Part shown: positions 17,778 to 29,197 of the stretch, piece after piece | How positions within the stretch are numbered: the stretch's first letter is position 1 | How the letters are laid out: every line of letters starts with the position of its first letter | Assembly: GCA_027486835.1 (NCBI GenBank) | Contig: JAIXOJ010000145.1 | Location: 1-59,180, forward strand | DNA: 59,180 bases | Direction: 5' to 3' | Origin: Chitinophagaceae bacterium | GTDB taxonomy: Bacteria > Bacteroidota > Bacteroidia > Chitinophagales > Chitinophagaceae | Notes under the pieces: model-generated | Told to the model about the DNA's origin: nothing | Seen by the model: only the letters and a program-made list of their open reading frames with translations | Databases searched by the model: none | Made by a program: the position numbers and the translations under genes

Positions 17778-19472
17778 ATGACAAACGATGCAATTGCTGA
17801 TAATTTTTCATTATTAAGCAAGCTTATGGACATTCATCGTGAGAATAGTTTTAAGGCAAAATCCTACACGTCTGCTGCTTTTACCATCGAAAAGTTAACA
17901 GGGCAACTTAGTGAATTGCCAAGAGAAAAAATTTATAGCATTAAGGGAATTGGAGAATCTATTGGCAATAACATAGTAGAGCAATTAGAATCAGGTCAGT
18001 TGACATTACTGAATGAGTACTTAAAAAAAACTCCCCCAGGCATATTGGAAATGCTTTCAATAAAAGGAATTGGCCCAAAAAAAATTGCAACAATTTGGCA
18101 TGAACTATCTATTGAAACACTTGGAGAATTACTATATGCATGTGAAGAAAACAGATTAACCTTATACAAAGGATTCGGGAATAAAACACAACAAAGCATA
18201 AAAGAGTCGATTCTATTTTACATTGGAACACAGGGGAACTATTTGTATCAGCAAATAGAGTTTTTTGCTGTAAATGTGGACGCAAAGCTCAAAGCTATAT
18301 TTAATAATACTCAATTTTATATAACAGGTTCATTTAAGCGACAACTAGAAATAATTGAACAATTAGATTGGGTTACAACGGTTGAGCAACAAACCTTAAA
18401 GTCATTTTTTCTCAGGAATGGCTATCAATTGATTGAGGAGGATAATCACCAAGTGGTGTTCGTAGGTCAGGAAAATGTGAAACTTGGTTTTTATTGCGTT
18501 GCCCCTGATTCAATAGTAAAACAACTTTTCGTTACAAGCAGTAGCCAAGAATTTCTAGCGGAGTGGCATTTATTTACAAATAATAATGCAAGTACCAATT
18601 TTAAAAATGAACAACTCATTTTTTCCTCTAACCAACTTCCATTCATTCCTGCCTATTTGAGAGAAACAGGGGATATAATTGCATCCTCAATCAAAGGAAA
18701 TATACCAGAGGTTATTACTACAAGTGATATTAAGGGTATTATACACTGCCACAGTAGTTGGAGTGATGGAAATAATACTTTAGAGGAAATGGTAATCGCT
18801 GCCATAGAAAAGGGTTATGAATATCTAGTAATCAGTGACCACTCTAAATCTGCGTTCTACGCCCAAGGGCTAACTGTTGATAGGGTATTAGCTCAACACC
18901 TTCAAATAGATGAATTGAATGCGAAATACGCCCCCTTCAAGATCTTCAAGAGTATTGAAAGTGATATCTTAAACGATGGTAGCTTAGATTATGATGACGA
19001 TATTCTTAAAAAGTTTGACCTAGTAATTGCATCTATACATAGTAATTTAAAAATGCCATTTGAAAAAGCTATGTCAAGGTTACTTAAAGCTATTGAAAAT
19101 CCTTACACTGCTATTCTGGGCCACATGACAGGTCGTTTATTGCTGAGTAGAAATGGGTATCCAATAAATCATTTACAAATTATTGATGCCTGTGCTGCGA
19201 ACAATGTGGTAATTGAATTAAATGCTCATCCACGTAGGTTAGACATAGATTGGCGTTGGATAAAACCAGCAATTGACAAAGGTGTCCTGCTTTCTATAAA
19301 CCCTGATGCACATAGTATTGAAGGTTATTCCGATTGTAGATTTGGGATATTGGTGGCACAAAAAGCTGGTTTAACTGCTCCTAATAATCTAAGTAGTTTT
19401 ACTTTAAATCAATTTGAGATTTTTTTAGCTAAGCAAAAATTGAAGCATACTTCAAGTGAATGCTTTTTTTAG
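17778..19472 (+). CDS. polX: PolX-family protein (helix-hairpin-helix, Pol beta-like, PHP) with a degenerate polymerase site
   Basis: The 564-residue protein has the PolX layout: an N-terminal HhH 8-kDa-like domain with KGIGESIG (56-63) and KGIGPKK (96-102), a Pol beta-like nucleotidyltransferase domain (about 150-290), and a C-terminal PHP phosphoesterase domain (about 318-550). The PHP metal ligands are all visible: H323-x-H325, D330, H355, E394, H421, H449, D510, H512. In the polymerase domain the GS of the active-site loop is present (G184, S185), but the usual GDIDIL reads EQLDWV (only D197 kept), and the third Asp, normally in a VDLR motif, is replaced around G237. So the 3'-5' exonuclease/AP endonuclease-type PHP activity may remain while polymerisation is probably lost. 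Confidence 0.85.
   Translation: MTNDAIADNFSLLSKLMDIHRENSFKAKSYTSAAFTIEKLTGQLSELPREKIYSIKGIGESIGNNIVEQLESGQLTLLNEYLKKTPPGILEMLSIKGIGPKKIATIWHELSIETLGELLYACEENRLTLYKGFGNKTQQSIKESILFYIGTQGNYLYQQIEFFAVNVDAKLKAIFNNTQFYITGSFKRQLEIIEQLDWVTTVEQQTLKSFFLRNGYQLIEEDNHQVVFVGQENVKLGFYCVAPDSIVKQLFVTSSSQEFLAEWHLFTNNNASTNFKNEQLIFSSNQLPFIPAYLRETGDIIASSIKGNIPEVITTSDIKGIIHCHSSWSDGNNTLEEMVIAAIEKGYEYLVISDHSKSAFYAQGLTVDRVLAQHLQIDELNAKYAPFKIFKSIESDILNDGSLDYDDDILKKFDLVIASIHSNLKMPFEKAMSRLLKAIENPYTAILGHMTGRLLLSRNGYPINHLQIIDACAANNVVIELNAHPRRLDIDWRWIKPAIDKGVLLSINPDAHSIEGYSDCRFGILVAQKAGLTAPNNLSSFTLNQFEIFLAKQKLKHTSSECFF
19443..19470 (+). terminator. Terminator overlapping the end of polX
   Basis: AAGCAT (19443-19448) pairs with ATGCTT (19460-19465), with an inner ACTT/AAGT, followed by seven T. 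The T run provides the last Phe codons and abuts the TAG stop, so coding end and terminator coincide. Confidence 0.55.
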
Positions 19473-19955
19473 TTGAATTTTTGCAAAAACTATTAAGTTT
19501 CACAAGCTAAGACTCAAATGAATAATTATTAGTTAGTAGTACTAAGGCAGTCACGTCAACATCACTTTACGCACCTGAACTCATCAGAAAAGGCACTTCA
19601 GAATTCATGGATGCCTTCGAAAGCCAGCTTCGAGCTTATCTTTATTTCTTAGTTCCGAGAAGCTTTTATATCATCTCACTGGATTAAAAATTTGTGTTAC
19701 TGAGATTGATTTATTCGACATATTGATAATTTCTTTCTATAGTAGTTGCTGCATGATAGCTCGATTGCTCAACTCGTTTTTCCTTTTTTTCAACAACCAA
19801 AATTTATAGAGCCACGACAGCATTTTTCTCTTAGCAAATTTTTACTAAAAATGTACTATTTGGTACGAATCAGTAATAATATTCTTCTTTGCATTTTAAA
19901 CTAACTTAGAATAATAATCTCTCTCTCTAAAGTTTTCACTAAGTTATTTATTCAG
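19473..19955. other. Intergenic region
   Basis: About 480 bp with no convincing gene, RNA or repeat. It probably contains the promoter of the outer-membrane barrel gene, but I cannot point to a box. Confidence 0.45.
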
Positions 19956-22430
19956 ATGCGCCATATTATACTACTATTTCTTATTGTGTTTATAAAATTA
20001 AATTCAAGTAAAGCACAAGTACCGCAAAAAGCTCATAAAAAAGATATAGGACTAATAATTGGTAATATAGTTGATGCAAAAACTGGAAAGGCCATCGCAT
20101 TTGCATCTGTAACAATTGCTAAGAAAATTGATTCTACACAAAAAATAACTGACGTAGCAGATAAAAACGGTTCATTTGAATTTGAAAGATTATCATTAGG
20201 ATACTATTGTTTAACAGTAAAAGCAATCGGTTATAATATAACCGTTATAGATAGTATTTATTTGAGAACAGAGAGATATGATTTTAATCTTGGCGATGTG
20301 AAAATAAACTCTGCTGCATCTACAAGTTTAGACGAAGTTGTAGTCTATTCAGAAAAACCGCTAATAGAAAATAAAGATGGCAAAATCACCTATAACATTG
20401 GGGAAAGTGCACTAAGCAATGGTTCTTCCACTTCTGAAATATTGAAGAATATGCCTTTAGTAAGTAATGATCCAAATGGGAAAATACTATTAAAAGGAAA
20501 AGAACCTAAAATTTTAATTGACGATAAACCAACAGATTTATCCGCTGATCAATTAAAAGATTTATTGGAGAGTTTACCTGGAAGTAGTATAGAGAAAATA
20601 GAATTAATGACTAATCCACCACCGCAATATGCCACCGAACAAGGTGGAGTAATTAATATTGTAACAAAAAAAGGAAAAATTGGCCTTACAGGAAAATCAA
20701 CAATAAGTGCTGGTACGAGAGGGGAGGGCAGTTTTTCAACCAATGTTAGCTATCGCTTAAAGCAATTTTCTAACAGCAATGTAATTGGGATTTCTACTAA
20801 CAATTTCAAAGGGATAAATAGATCTAGTAGACAAAATTTTTACAAGTCGGGAATTAGCTACAATAACACTAATAGTAATTGGGTTAATAAAAATACACGT
20901 CCGAGTTTACGCAATCAATTAGATTTTGAAATTAACAAGCGGAACAGTATCAATTTTATTTATCAGGGTAATTTAAATTTTTTCGACAATTCAACTGCTA
21001 CAGAATTTACCAATCTTGATAGCCTTCAAAGAATCACAAAACTTAGCAAACGAGATAATGGAAGTAACGGTAATGGTTATAACCATAGTTTTACGCTCTC
21101 TTATACTTGGAAAGGCAAGAATCCGAATAATATTCTTAGAGGTAACATAAATGGAAATTTTGGAAAGAATGATAACGGTAAAGATTATTATCAGCAATTT
21201 CTTGATCAGAACTACAACCCAACAAGCGACTCATTACAGTCGCAATTTTACAATAGTTACAATAGTGGCGGAAGTGTGAGGCTTAATTATGATGCACTAA
21301 TTATAAAGGGCTTGAATTTAACCACGGGAACTAGCTTTCAACGTTCTAATAATCATAATCTACTAAATACCAGCTTTTTTAATAAACAAGATAGCTCCTT
21401 TGTAAACAATGACTTGTTAAGTTCAGATTTCAGATTCAACCAAGATATTTTTACAGCTAGGGCTGCAATCATTCTAACAGTTTTTGCGGATGTCAAACTA
21501 ATTGCTGGTTCCCAGTTTGAACAAACCAACACCAATTTTATTTACCAGAAAGGAAATGCAAAGAATAATTCTTCTGGATATAATAATATGCTGTGCAATG
21601 TTACTATTCGCAAAGAATTTGACAAAACATTCAACACTGCAATTATATACAGAGCCAGTATAAAAAGGCCAGGTCTTGGTGAACTAAATCCAAACATAGA
21701 TTACAGCGACAATAATAACATTCGGTTTGGAAACCCAAATTTAATGCCTTCAACTTCTGATAATATTGATTTTAATTGTAGTTGGATAAAAGGTAAATAC
21801 TACATAAATACATCATTGGGATACAACAAGGTAAAAGATGTATATTATCAAATAAGAACACTTCTCGATGGAGGTAAAACCCAAGCCACTTGGCAAAATA
21901 TTGCTACTAGGCAGGAATATGAGGCAAGTGTGTGGGGTGGCTATACTTTCACAAAAAGATTTAGAATCAATACTAGTTTTGGTTATACTTATAATCAGTA
22001 TAGTGAAACTGAAAAAAAATTATTCAAATATCAAGATGGGGCTAGTTTTTATACGAGTTTAAATTACACCTATACACCAACTAATCTACTCAATTTTGAA
22101 GGGAATTTTAAATTTAGCAGCTTTGCAGATCCACAAGGGCGAAGTAAAAGTAACCTAAGCATGAATATTGGCATTCAAAGGAAATTTTTTCAAAAAAGAT
22201 TAATTATAGGGATTAACATCGTTGACCCAATAACCATGCAACAATTTACTACCTATACTTATGGTAGTAACTTTACAACCGAAAATTATAGTTCTGCCAA
22301 TACAAGAAACTATCGATTAACCGTTGCCTACCAACTCAACAAACTGGTACAGAAGTCTAAATTGAGCAATAAAGATCAACTGCGTGCCATTAGAAAATTA
22401 AGTTCGACACCGAAAATGTCAAATCAATAA
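19956..22430 (+). CDS. TonB-dependent-receptor-like outer-membrane beta-barrel protein
   Basis: The 824-residue protein has a signal peptide (MRHIILLFLIVFIKLNSSKAQ), a carboxypeptidase-regulatory-like domain (GNIVDAKTGKAIAFASVTI onward, about 35-115), a plug-like domain (LDEVVVYSEKPLIENKDGKITYNI to GGVINIVTKKGK, about 120-235) and a large C-terminal barrel of the OMP_b-brl_3 type. These proteins are usually annotated as outer-membrane beta-barrel family or TonB-dependent receptor. The substrate cannot be read from sequence, and no SusD-like partner is adjacent, so it is not a typical SusCD pair. Asn/Ser/Tyr-rich strands are normal for the family. It appears to be monocistronic. Confidence 0.85.
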   Translation: MRHIILLFLIVFIKLNSSKAQVPQKAHKKDIGLIIGNIVDAKTGKAIAFASVTIAKKIDSTQKITDVADKNGSFEFERLSLGYYCLTVKAIGYNITVIDSIYLRTERYDFNLGDVKINSAASTSLDEVVVYSEKPLIENKDGKITYNIGESALSNGSSTSEILKNMPLVSNDPNGKILLKGKEPKILIDDKPTDLSADQLKDLLESLPGSSIEKIELMTNPPPQYATEQGGVINIVTKKGKIGLTGKSTISAGTRGEGSFSTNVSYRLKQFSNSNVIGISTNNFKGINRSSRQNFYKSGISYNNTNSNWVNKNTRPSLRNQLDFEINKRNSINFIYQGNLNFFDNSTATEFTNLDSLQRITKLSKRDNGSNGNGYNHSFTLSYTWKGKNPNNILRGNINGNFGKNDNGKDYYQQFLDQNYNPTSDSLQSQFYNSYNSGGSVRLNYDALIIKGLNLTTGTSFQRSNNHNLLNTSFFNKQDSSFVNNDLLSSDFRFNQDIFTARAAIILTVFADVKLIAGSQFEQTNTNFIYQKGNAKNNSSGYNNMLCNVTIRKEFDKTFNTAIIYRASIKRPGLGELNPNIDYSDNNNIRFGNPNLMPSTSDNIDFNCSWIKGKYYINTSLGYNKVKDVYYQIRTLLDGGKTQATWQNIATRQEYEASVWGGYTFTKRFRINTSFGYTYNQYSETEKKLFKYQDGASFYTSLNYTYTPTNLLNFEGNFKFSSFADPQGRSKSNLSMNIGIQRKFFQKRLIIGINIVDPITMQQFTTYTYGSNFTTENYSSANTRNYRLTVAYQLNKLVQKSKLSNKDQLRAIRKLSSTPKMSNQ

Positions 22431-22846
22431 GTCAATGCAATTATACAAGTAATCAATAAATTACATTGCTAGTTAAACAAAGAAGTAAGATGAATATATA
22501 TTAGTGTATTTTTGCTAAAAATAAGTTTAACAATAACTATAAGGAAGGTTTGAAAGTATTCTACTTAACAAATAAATAAATGCATTATTGGAGTATCTAT
22601 ATGTGATAAACTTAGAAAATACGCGTAACCATGTTTCCAAAACCAATATATTGTCAAAGACGAGCTGAAGTTTTTTGTGTTTTCCTATAGTATATATTGA
22701 AGTAGATAGAAAACATGTTACTTTAGCGACTATAGATTATAAATTAAAAACTTTTGTACAACCCTTATTTAGTGATTCTCTAAATATTATTTCACTAAAT
22801 AAGAAAGTAAGATGGCTCAACCAGCCTATACACACATTATTTATTT
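22431..22846. other. Intergenic region
   Basis: About 415 bp, AT-rich, with no gene, hairpin or repeat that I can support. Confidence 0.4.
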
Positions 22847-23692
22847 ATGAGAATATTTTTGTTGAGTTGTATATTTTTTATCATTTGTAAAACTTCGTTT
22901 TCACAGGAAGATGGTTACTTGTCTGAAGCGGGGACAAACGGAAAAACATTAATATATACAAATCAAATTCTGAGAGAAATAGTGTGCAACTATACTTTTC
23001 GTAAAAAAGTACCCGCAGTAACTGTACTCACTGATATACGAAAACTATTACTTACGGATTCCGTGACCATCTTTTACGATAGCACGGGTAATATTGTGAA
23101 AAGAATCAGGGAAATAAGAAAAAAAATCCCATCCACGTTGGTCGATACTTTTTATTATAATCAAAACAACCTTTTATCACAGATTGCCACTTCATCTGTT
23201 GTTAATAATGAAGAAATTGACATTGGCTATTCTATGTATGCATATAATAACAGAGGTAAAGTGGTTACCTGCAACTCTTCCTATACCCTAGCTAATGGGT
23301 TGATAAAGAATAGTGTAATTGAAAATAAGTATAATGATAAAGGTCAATTATCCGAAGTCTGGCATCTATCAAATATTAGCGCAAGAGTGCAAACACACAA
23401 ATATTTCTACGATCGAAAGGGGAGAGTAAAGCAGATTAACTTCTATTTTTCTGATTATTCACACAAGTATAAACATAGGAAGCACAAAATTTACATTTAT
23501 TCAAACAATCCATTTGATGATGTTCGGAAAACTGAATTATACTACAACAAAAATAGGATGTGTATAAAAAAAGTACATGGCGAACATGTCGAGGAATACA
23601 TTTATAATGCTGATGGAACACTTGCAGAAACAAAAGCTAAAAGTGACAACGACCTAATTTCGATTACACAACACCAATATTTTAAAGACTAA
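22847..23692 (+). CDS. Secreted YD-repeat-like protein, function unknown
   Basis: The 281-residue protein has a clear signal peptide (MRIFLLSCIFFIICKTSFSQ). The mature part contains repeated strands of the form FYDSTGNIVKRI, YNNRGKVV, YNDKGQLSEV, YDRKGRVKQI and YNADGTLAET, spaced 25-50 residues, which resemble Rhs/YD repeats. No toxin or T9SS domain is present. It may be a small envelope protein of the type often annotated as hypothetical or RHS-repeat. It converges with lipB. Confidence 0.7.
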   Translation: MRIFLLSCIFFIICKTSFSQEDGYLSEAGTNGKTLIYTNQILREIVCNYTFRKKVPAVTVLTDIRKLLLTDSVTIFYDSTGNIVKRIREIRKKIPSTLVDTFYYNQNNLLSQIATSSVVNNEEIDIGYSMYAYNNRGKVVTCNSSYTLANGLIKNSVIENKYNDKGQLSEVWHLSNISARVQTHKYFYDRKGRVKQINFYFSDYSHKYKHRKHKIYIYSNNPFDDVRKTELYYNKNRMCIKKVHGEHVEEYIYNADGTLAETKAKSDNDLISITQHQYFKD

Positions 23693-23749
23693 AATGTTGG
23701 CATAGAGTTTTTTAAAGCATAGTTGGATTCCAACTTCAGTTTCCTGATG

Positions 23750-24469
23750 TTAAACTAAATTGGAATTAAATACTATTTCAAAATTCCGTTTAACTCTTTC
23801 TTTTACATCATACATCGGTATGATACATTTCAACTCTTTTTGGAGTGATGTTACTTGTTTCCCTGCAATTCCACACGGTATAATGTTTTGAAAGTATTCT
23901 AAATCAGTGTTAACGTTAAATGCAAAACCATGCATAGTAATCCACCTGCTACAACGGATTCCTAAGGCACATATTTTTCTCTCCTTTCCAGGAATACCTG
24001 CATCTATCCAAACACCAGTTTCCCCAGGGCTTCTATCACCATCCAATCCGTATTCCTCCATGGTGAGTATAATTACTTCTTCCAAACACCTCAAATACCA
24101 GCCTAAATCCGTTCTGAATTTATCAAGATCCAATATTGGATAAGCAACTAATTGTTGTGGCCCATGAAATGTAATATCCCCGCCTCTATTGATGTGAAAA
24201 AAATCAATCCCCCTTTCTCGCCTTACAGACTCTGGGATAAGAATATTTTCTTCTCTACCGCTTTTGCCTAATGTGTACACAGGATGATGTTCTACGAACA
24301 GTAAGTGATTATTAATCAATTGCCTATATACAGCTGCCTCAGTATCATTTTTTGCATTTGCCATCATCCCTTTTGCTTCAACATTTTGTTTTAACAAAAT
24401 TTCTTGCAAATCCCATACTTCTTTATAATGTCTAAGCCCTAAATCTTTAAAAAAAATTTCATTTTTCAT
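23750..24469 (-). CDS. lipB: Octanoyl-[acyl-carrier-protein]:protein N-octanoyltransferase
   Basis: The 239-residue LipB transfers octanoyl groups from ACP to lipoyl domains, the first step of endogenous lipoate synthesis. The signature RGGDITFHGPQQLVAYPILD starts at R95; the catalytic Lys (K165, in KICALGIR) and Cys (C199, in PCGIAGKQVTSL) are present. It serves 2-oxoacid dehydrogenases such as the E1 encoded at 32942-35008. It lies downstream of rpoC, but a strong terminator separates them, so it probably has its own promoter in the 172-bp gap. Confidence 0.95.
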   Translation of the reverse strand: MKNEIFFKDLGLRHYKEVWDLQEILLKQNVEAKGMMANAKNDTEAAVYRQLINNHLLFVEHHPVYTLGKSGREENILIPESVRRERGIDFFHINRGGDITFHGPQQLVAYPILDLDKFRTDLGWYLRCLEEVIILTMEEYGLDGDRSPGETGVWIDAGIPGKERKICALGIRCSRWITMHGFAFNVNTDLEYFQNIIPCGIAGKQVTSLQKELKCIIPMYDVKERVKRNFEIVFNSNLV

Positions 24470-24528
24470 CTTATCTTATGCTGGTACTGCCATACAAGGC
24501 AATTATTATTAAACATTTCCAATAGAAT

Positions 24529-24570
24529 CAAAAAAAAGGGCAGCAACCGGAATATTGGTTTACTGCCCTT
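24529..24570 (-). terminator. Terminator after rpoC
   Basis: On the minus strand AAGGGCAG...AACC pairs with GGTT...CTGCCCTT, followed by seven or more T, 72 nt beyond the rpoC stop. Confidence 0.85.
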
Positions 24571-24641
24571 AATTAAAAATACTGAAGTATTCTAAAGTAT
24601 TAAGCTAGATTTAATTTTTACCCCCAACCAACACTGCTGAT

Positions 24642-27600
24642 TTATTCATCATCATCAAAGGTCATTAATTCCCTAGTTGCTGCGAGTAATTCATACTCCT
24701 CTTTACTTCCTACAAGAATGTTATCGAACATCCTCATACCAGTTCCAGCAGGAATTAAGTGGCCTGTAATTACATTTTCCTTTAGTCCTAACATTTGATC
24801 AGCCTTACCTTGAATTGCAGCAGTACTCAATACTTTCGTTGTTTCTTGGAATGATGCAGCTGATATCCAGCTTTGTACACCCAATGAAGCTTTAGTAATA
24901 CCCAAAAGTACTGGCTGAGCAGTGGATGGTCTAGCGTCCCTAACTTCTAACAATTGTTTGTCTGTTCTGCGGAGAATTGAATTTTCTTCTCTTAATTCTC
25001 TAATAGTAACAATTTGACCAACTTTAAACTTGGTGCTTTCACCAGAATTAACAACAACTTTCTTGTCAAAAATTCTATCATTCTCATCAATAAAGTCAAA
25101 TTTATCTTCCAAATCTTCTTCAAGGAATTTGGTGTCACCAGCATCAATGATTTCAACCTTCTTCATCATTTGGCGAACAATAACTTCAATATGCTTATCG
25201 TTAATTCTTACACCCTGTAAGCGATAAACTTCTTGAATTTCATTTACCACATACTCCTGAACCGCAAACGGACCTCTGATTGTAAGGATATCTGCCGGTG
25301 CTATTTGACCATCGGAAAGTGGCGATCCTGCTTTTACGAAATCACCATCTTGAACAAGAATTTGTCTTGATAATGGCACCAAATACTTTTTGATTAAACC
25401 ATCTTTACTTTCTACTGAAATCTCTCTATTTCCACGCTTAATATTACCAAAAGTAACTACTCCGTCAATTTCACAGACTACAGCAGGATTACCAGGATTT
25501 CTCGCTTCAAATAGTTCGGTAACTCGCGGAAGCCCCCCAGTAATATCCCTTAGTTTTCCTAGTACGCGAGGAATCTTAACTAGAATTTGACCTGCCCTTA
25601 CTTCTTCACCCTCTTCAACAACTATATGGCTACCAACAGGTAAGTTGTAATGCTTTGTTTCCTTTCCATCTACAATGATAGTAGGAATCTTAGTCTTATC
25701 TTTTGTCTCAATAACAACCTTCTCCCTATGTCCAGTTTGCTCATCACTTTCTTCACGAAAAGTAATGCCATCTAGAACACTCTCAAAGGTTACAGTACCA
25801 GCTTGCTCGGCTACAATCACGTTGTTAAATGGATCCCAAGTACAAATGACTTCACCTTTAGTGATCTGGTAACCATCTTTTACTTGAAGTGTAGATCCAT
25901 AGGGCACGTTATTCGTAATCAGTAAACGATCATTTTTAACATCCATTAATCGTACTTCTCCCGTACGACCAATTACTATTTCAACTGGAACACCATCAGC
26001 ATTAACTGTCGATACTGTGCGCAAACCGTCAAATTGTACCGTACCATCAAACTTGGCATTCAATGAACTCTCAATAGAAGCACTACCTGCAACACCACCA
26101 ACGTGGAATGTCCGTAGAGTAAGCTGAGTACCTGGTTCACCAATTGATTGCGCTGCTATAATACCAACGGCATCTCCTCTCTGTGCTAAATAACCAGTGG
26201 CTAAATTTTTGCCATAGCATTTTACACAAACACCTCTCTTGGCTTCACAAGTTAAAACCGACCTAATTTCAACATTTTCAAGTCCAGAATCTTCGATTGC
26301 CATCGCTGTGTCATGAGATATTTCAACTCCAGCATGACAGATAATCTCATCTGTTAGTGGATGTAAAATATCGTGCAAAGAAGTTCTACCTTCAACTCTG
26401 TCTGAAATAGGTTCAATTATATCTTCATTATCTTTCAAAGCAGAAATTGCTATACCTCTTAAAGTACCACAATCGTCCTCTGCAATAACTACATCTTGAG
26501 CAACGTCGACAAGACGTCGAGTTAAGTAACCCGCATCAGCCGTTTTTAGAGCCGTATCTGCAAGGCCTTTTCTAGCACCATGGGTAGATATGAAATAATC
26601 CAATACATTTAATCCTCCTTTAAAGTTGGAAAGAATTGGATTTTCAATTACTTCACTACCAGTACTGCCACTTTTTCTTGGCTTTGCCATTAATCCTCTA
26701 ATTCCTACCAACTGCTTAACCTGTGTTTTACTACCCCGTGCACCGCTGTCAAGCATCATATAAACAGAGTTAAAACCTTGTTTATCTGTAGCCATTTCTT
26801 TGATAAGGGATTCAGTAATTCTCATATCCACCCTTCCCCAAATATCAATAACTTGGTTGTAACGCTCGTTGTTGGTAATCAACCCCATGTTGTAACTTTC
26901 CCAAACTTCTTCAACCTCGTTTTTAGCGTTTTCAAGCAGTTCCTGCTTTATTTCTGGAACTATCAAATCATTAACACTAAAGCTCAAACCTCCCCTAAAG
27001 GCCATTCTGAAACCTAGAGTCTTAATTTCATCTAAGAACTGTGCAGTTTTGGGAACGTTAGTAATCTTAATTATTCGCCCAATTATTTCCCTCAAACTCT
27101 TTTTAGTCAACAATTCATCTATGTATCCAACTTCTGCTGGAACAAATTGGTTAAACAAAACCCTTCCTACGGTCGTAGGAATAATTTTCTTAACCAATAC
27201 ATTTTTCTCACGAACCTTGGTTCTAAGTTTGATTTTAGCATGTAAGTCAATTCTTGCCTCATTGTAGGCAATAATAACTTCCTCTATGTTATAAAATGTC
27301 ATTCCCTCACCTTTAATAGGTTCTTCGGGCGTTGACGTTTTTCCTTTTGTAATATAGTAAAGTCCTAACACCATGTCCTGAGACGGAAGGGTGATGGGCG
27401 TTCCATTTTGTGGATTCAAGATATTATGCGATGACAACATCAGCAATTGGGCTTCTAGAATTGCCGCATGACTCAATGGAACGTGTACAGCCATCTGATC
27501 ACCATCAAAATCCGCATTAAAAGAAGCAGTTACTAGTGGGTGTAGTTGAATTGCTTTACCTTCTACTAATTTTGGTTGGAATGACTGAATTGATAATCTG

Positions 27601-28925
27601 TGTAGCGTAGGAGCACGGTTTAACAATATGGGGTGTCCTTTCAGTATATTTTCCAAGATATCCCAAATTACAGCTTCTTTTCTATCAACTAGTTTCTTAG
27701 CAGATTTTACTGTTTTTACAATGCCTCTTTCAATTAGTTTTCTTATGATAAATGGCTTAAAAAGTTCTGCAGCCATTTCCTTAGGTAAACCACACTCTTG
27801 CATTTTTAATTCTGGCCCTACCACAATAACTGAACGACCTGAATAATCCACACGTTTACCAAGTAAGTTTTGACGGAAACGACCTTGTTTTCCTTTTAAA
27901 ACATCACTCAAAGATTTTAATGCTCTACCGCCTTCTGCTTTAACAGCATTTGACTTACGCGAATTGTCAAATAAACTGTCAATCGCCTCTTGTAGCATCC
28001 TTTTTTCATTACGTAGGATTACTTCAGGTGCTTTAATTTCCAATAAACGCTTTAAACGGTTATTACGAATGATTACTCGGCGATACAAATCGTTCAAATC
28101 GGAAGAAGCAAATCGCCCACCATCAAGAGGTACTAATGGTCGCAATTCTGGAGGAATAACTGGAATATATTGCATAACCATCCATTCAGGGCGGTTCACA
28201 ATTCTGTCCGAACTATCACGAAAACCTTCAACAACGCTTAAACGTTTTAAAGCATCTGCTTTTCTTTGTTGAGAAGTTTCGTTGGCTGCTGCGTTTCTCA
28301 ATGAAAATGAGAGTTCGTCCAAATCTAATCTTTCTAAAAGATTTTGAACAGCCTCAGCACCCATCTTAGCTATAAATTTGTTAGGATCATCGTCAGACAA
28401 TAGTTGATTATCTTTTGGAAGGGTATCCAACAAATCAAGATATTCTTCCTCAGTTAGAAGATCTCCTGGTACGAAACTGTCTTTGATGCCACCTTGAATA
28501 ACCACATATCGTTCATAGTAAATGATAGTTTCTAATTTCTTAGAACTCATACCAAGTAGATACCCAATTTTATTTGGCAAGCTTTTGAAGTACCAGATAT
28601 GTACAACAGGTACTACTAATTTGATATGACCTAAGCGTTCACGTCTAACTTTTTTCTCGGTTACTTCTACACCACATCTATCACAAACGATTCCTTTGTA
28701 CCTAATCCTTTTGTACTTACCGCAAGCGCACTCATAGTCCTTTACGGGTCCAAAAATTCTCTCACAGAATAATCCATCACGTTCAGGTTTATAGGTTCTG
28801 TAGTTGATGGTTTCAGGCTTAAGCACTTCCCCAAAGCTTCTTTCTAAGATGCTGTCGGGTGAAGCAAGGCTGATGGTGATTTGAGAAAATGAAGGTCTGG
28901 GACGATTATCTCTTTTTACTGCCAT
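24642..28925 (-). CDS. rpoC: DNA-directed RNA polymerase subunit beta'
   Basis: The 1427-residue protein is full length for Bacteroidota beta'. Visible hallmarks are the N-terminal zinc-binding cysteines ([20 protein letters not shown], about 68-87), the catalytic [10 protein letters not shown] Mg-binding loop, the second zinc site ([13 protein letters not shown]), the trigger-loop and bridge-helix region ([16 protein letters not shown]) and the acidic C-terminus. Unusually, rpoB is not upstream: the next gene in the direction of transcription is an unrelated T9SS protease ending at 29257 with its own terminator, so rpoC has its own promoter within about 270 bp. Downstream is lipB rather than the small DUF3467 gene I would expect in this phylum. 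Confidence 0.98.
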   Translation of the reverse strand: MAVKRDNRPRPSFSQITISLASPDSILERSFGEVLKPETINYRTYKPERDGLFCERIFGPVKDYECACGKYKRIRYKGIVCDRCGVEVTEKKVRRERLGHIKLVVPVVHIWYFKSLPNKIGYLLGMSSKKLETIIYYERYVVIQGGIKDSFVPGDLLTEEEYLDLLDTLPKDNQLLSDDDPNKFIAKMGAEAVQNLLERLDLDELSFSLRNAAANETSQQRKADALKRLSVVEGFRDSSDRIVNRPEWMVMQYIPVIPPELRPLVPLDGGRFASSDLNDLYRRVIIRNNRLKRLLEIKAPEVILRNEKRMLQEAIDSLFDNSRKSNAVKAEGGRALKSLSDVLKGKQGRFRQNLLGKRVDYSGRSVIVVGPELKMQECGLPKEMAAELFKPFIIRKLIERGIVKTVKSAKKLVDRKEAVIWDILENILKGHPILLNRAPTLHRLSIQSFQPKLVEGKAIQLHPLVTASFNADFDGDQMAVHVPLSHAAILEAQLLMLSSHNILNPQNGTPITLPSQDMVLGLYYITKGKTSTPEEPIKGEGMTFYNIEEVIIAYNEARIDLHAKIKLRTKVREKNVLVKKIIPTTVGRVLFNQFVPAEVGYIDELLTKKSLREIIGRIIKITNVPKTAQFLDEIKTLGFRMAFRGGLSFSVNDLIVPEIKQELLENAKNEVEEVWESYNMGLITNNERYNQVIDIWGRVDMRITESLIKEMATDKQGFNSVYMMLDSGARGSKTQVKQLVGIRGLMAKPRKSGSTGSEVIENPILSNFKGGLNVLDYFISTHGARKGLADTALKTADAGYLTRRLVDVAQDVVIAEDDCGTLRGIAISALKDNEDIIEPISDRVEGRTSLHDILHPLTDEIICHAGVEISHDTAMAIEDSGLENVEIRSVLTCEAKRGVCVKCYGKNLATGYLAQRGDAVGIIAAQSIGEPGTQLTLRTFHVGGVAGSASIESSLNAKFDGTVQFDGLRTVSTVNADGVPVEIVIGRTGEVRLMDVKNDRLLITNNVPYGSTLQVKDGYQITKGEVICTWDPFNNVIVAEQAGTVTFESVLDGITFREESDEQTGHREKVVIETKDKTKIPTIIVDGKETKHYNLPVGSHIVVEEGEEVRAGQILVKIPRVLGKLRDITGGLPRVTELFEARNPGNPAVVCEIDGVVTFGNIKRGNREISVESKDGLIKKYLVPLSRQILVQDGDFVKAGSPLSDGQIAPADILTIRGPFAVQEYVVNEIQEVYRLQGVRINDKHIEVIVRQMMKKVEIIDAGDTKFLEEDLEDKFDFIDENDRIFDKKVVVNSGESTKFKVGQIVTIRELREENSILRRTDKQLLEVRDARPSTAQPVLLGITKASLGVQSWISAASFQETTKVLSTAAIQGKADQMLGLKENVITGHLIPAGTGMRMFDNILVGSKEEYELLAATRELMTFDDDE

Positions 28926-29197
28926 ATATTAATTTGCGATTTTCAAAAATTATTCCTATCAACACCAATTTAATACTATTGGCGCAAATCGGAAGCGGCG
29001 AAGGTATGGGTTGGATTTTAAAATTTTATTGTAAATTTTTGCTAGAATGGAAATATTTAGTATGTACTACCAAAATGCTAAAACTAAACAACTACTTAGT
29101 GACTGAAAAAAGGCGAAAAAAGACAGTCTTATTTAAACCCTTTTTGTTTTTAATGATTTTACATACAATAACAAAGATTCAATTTCAATCTGATTAT
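28926..29197. other. Leader/promoter region of the isolated rpoC
   Basis: About 270 bp without a gene. It must contain the rpoC promoter, because the upstream transcription unit ends in a hairpin terminator at 29198-29236. I did not find an exact TAnnTTTG box on the minus strand. Confidence 0.45.
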
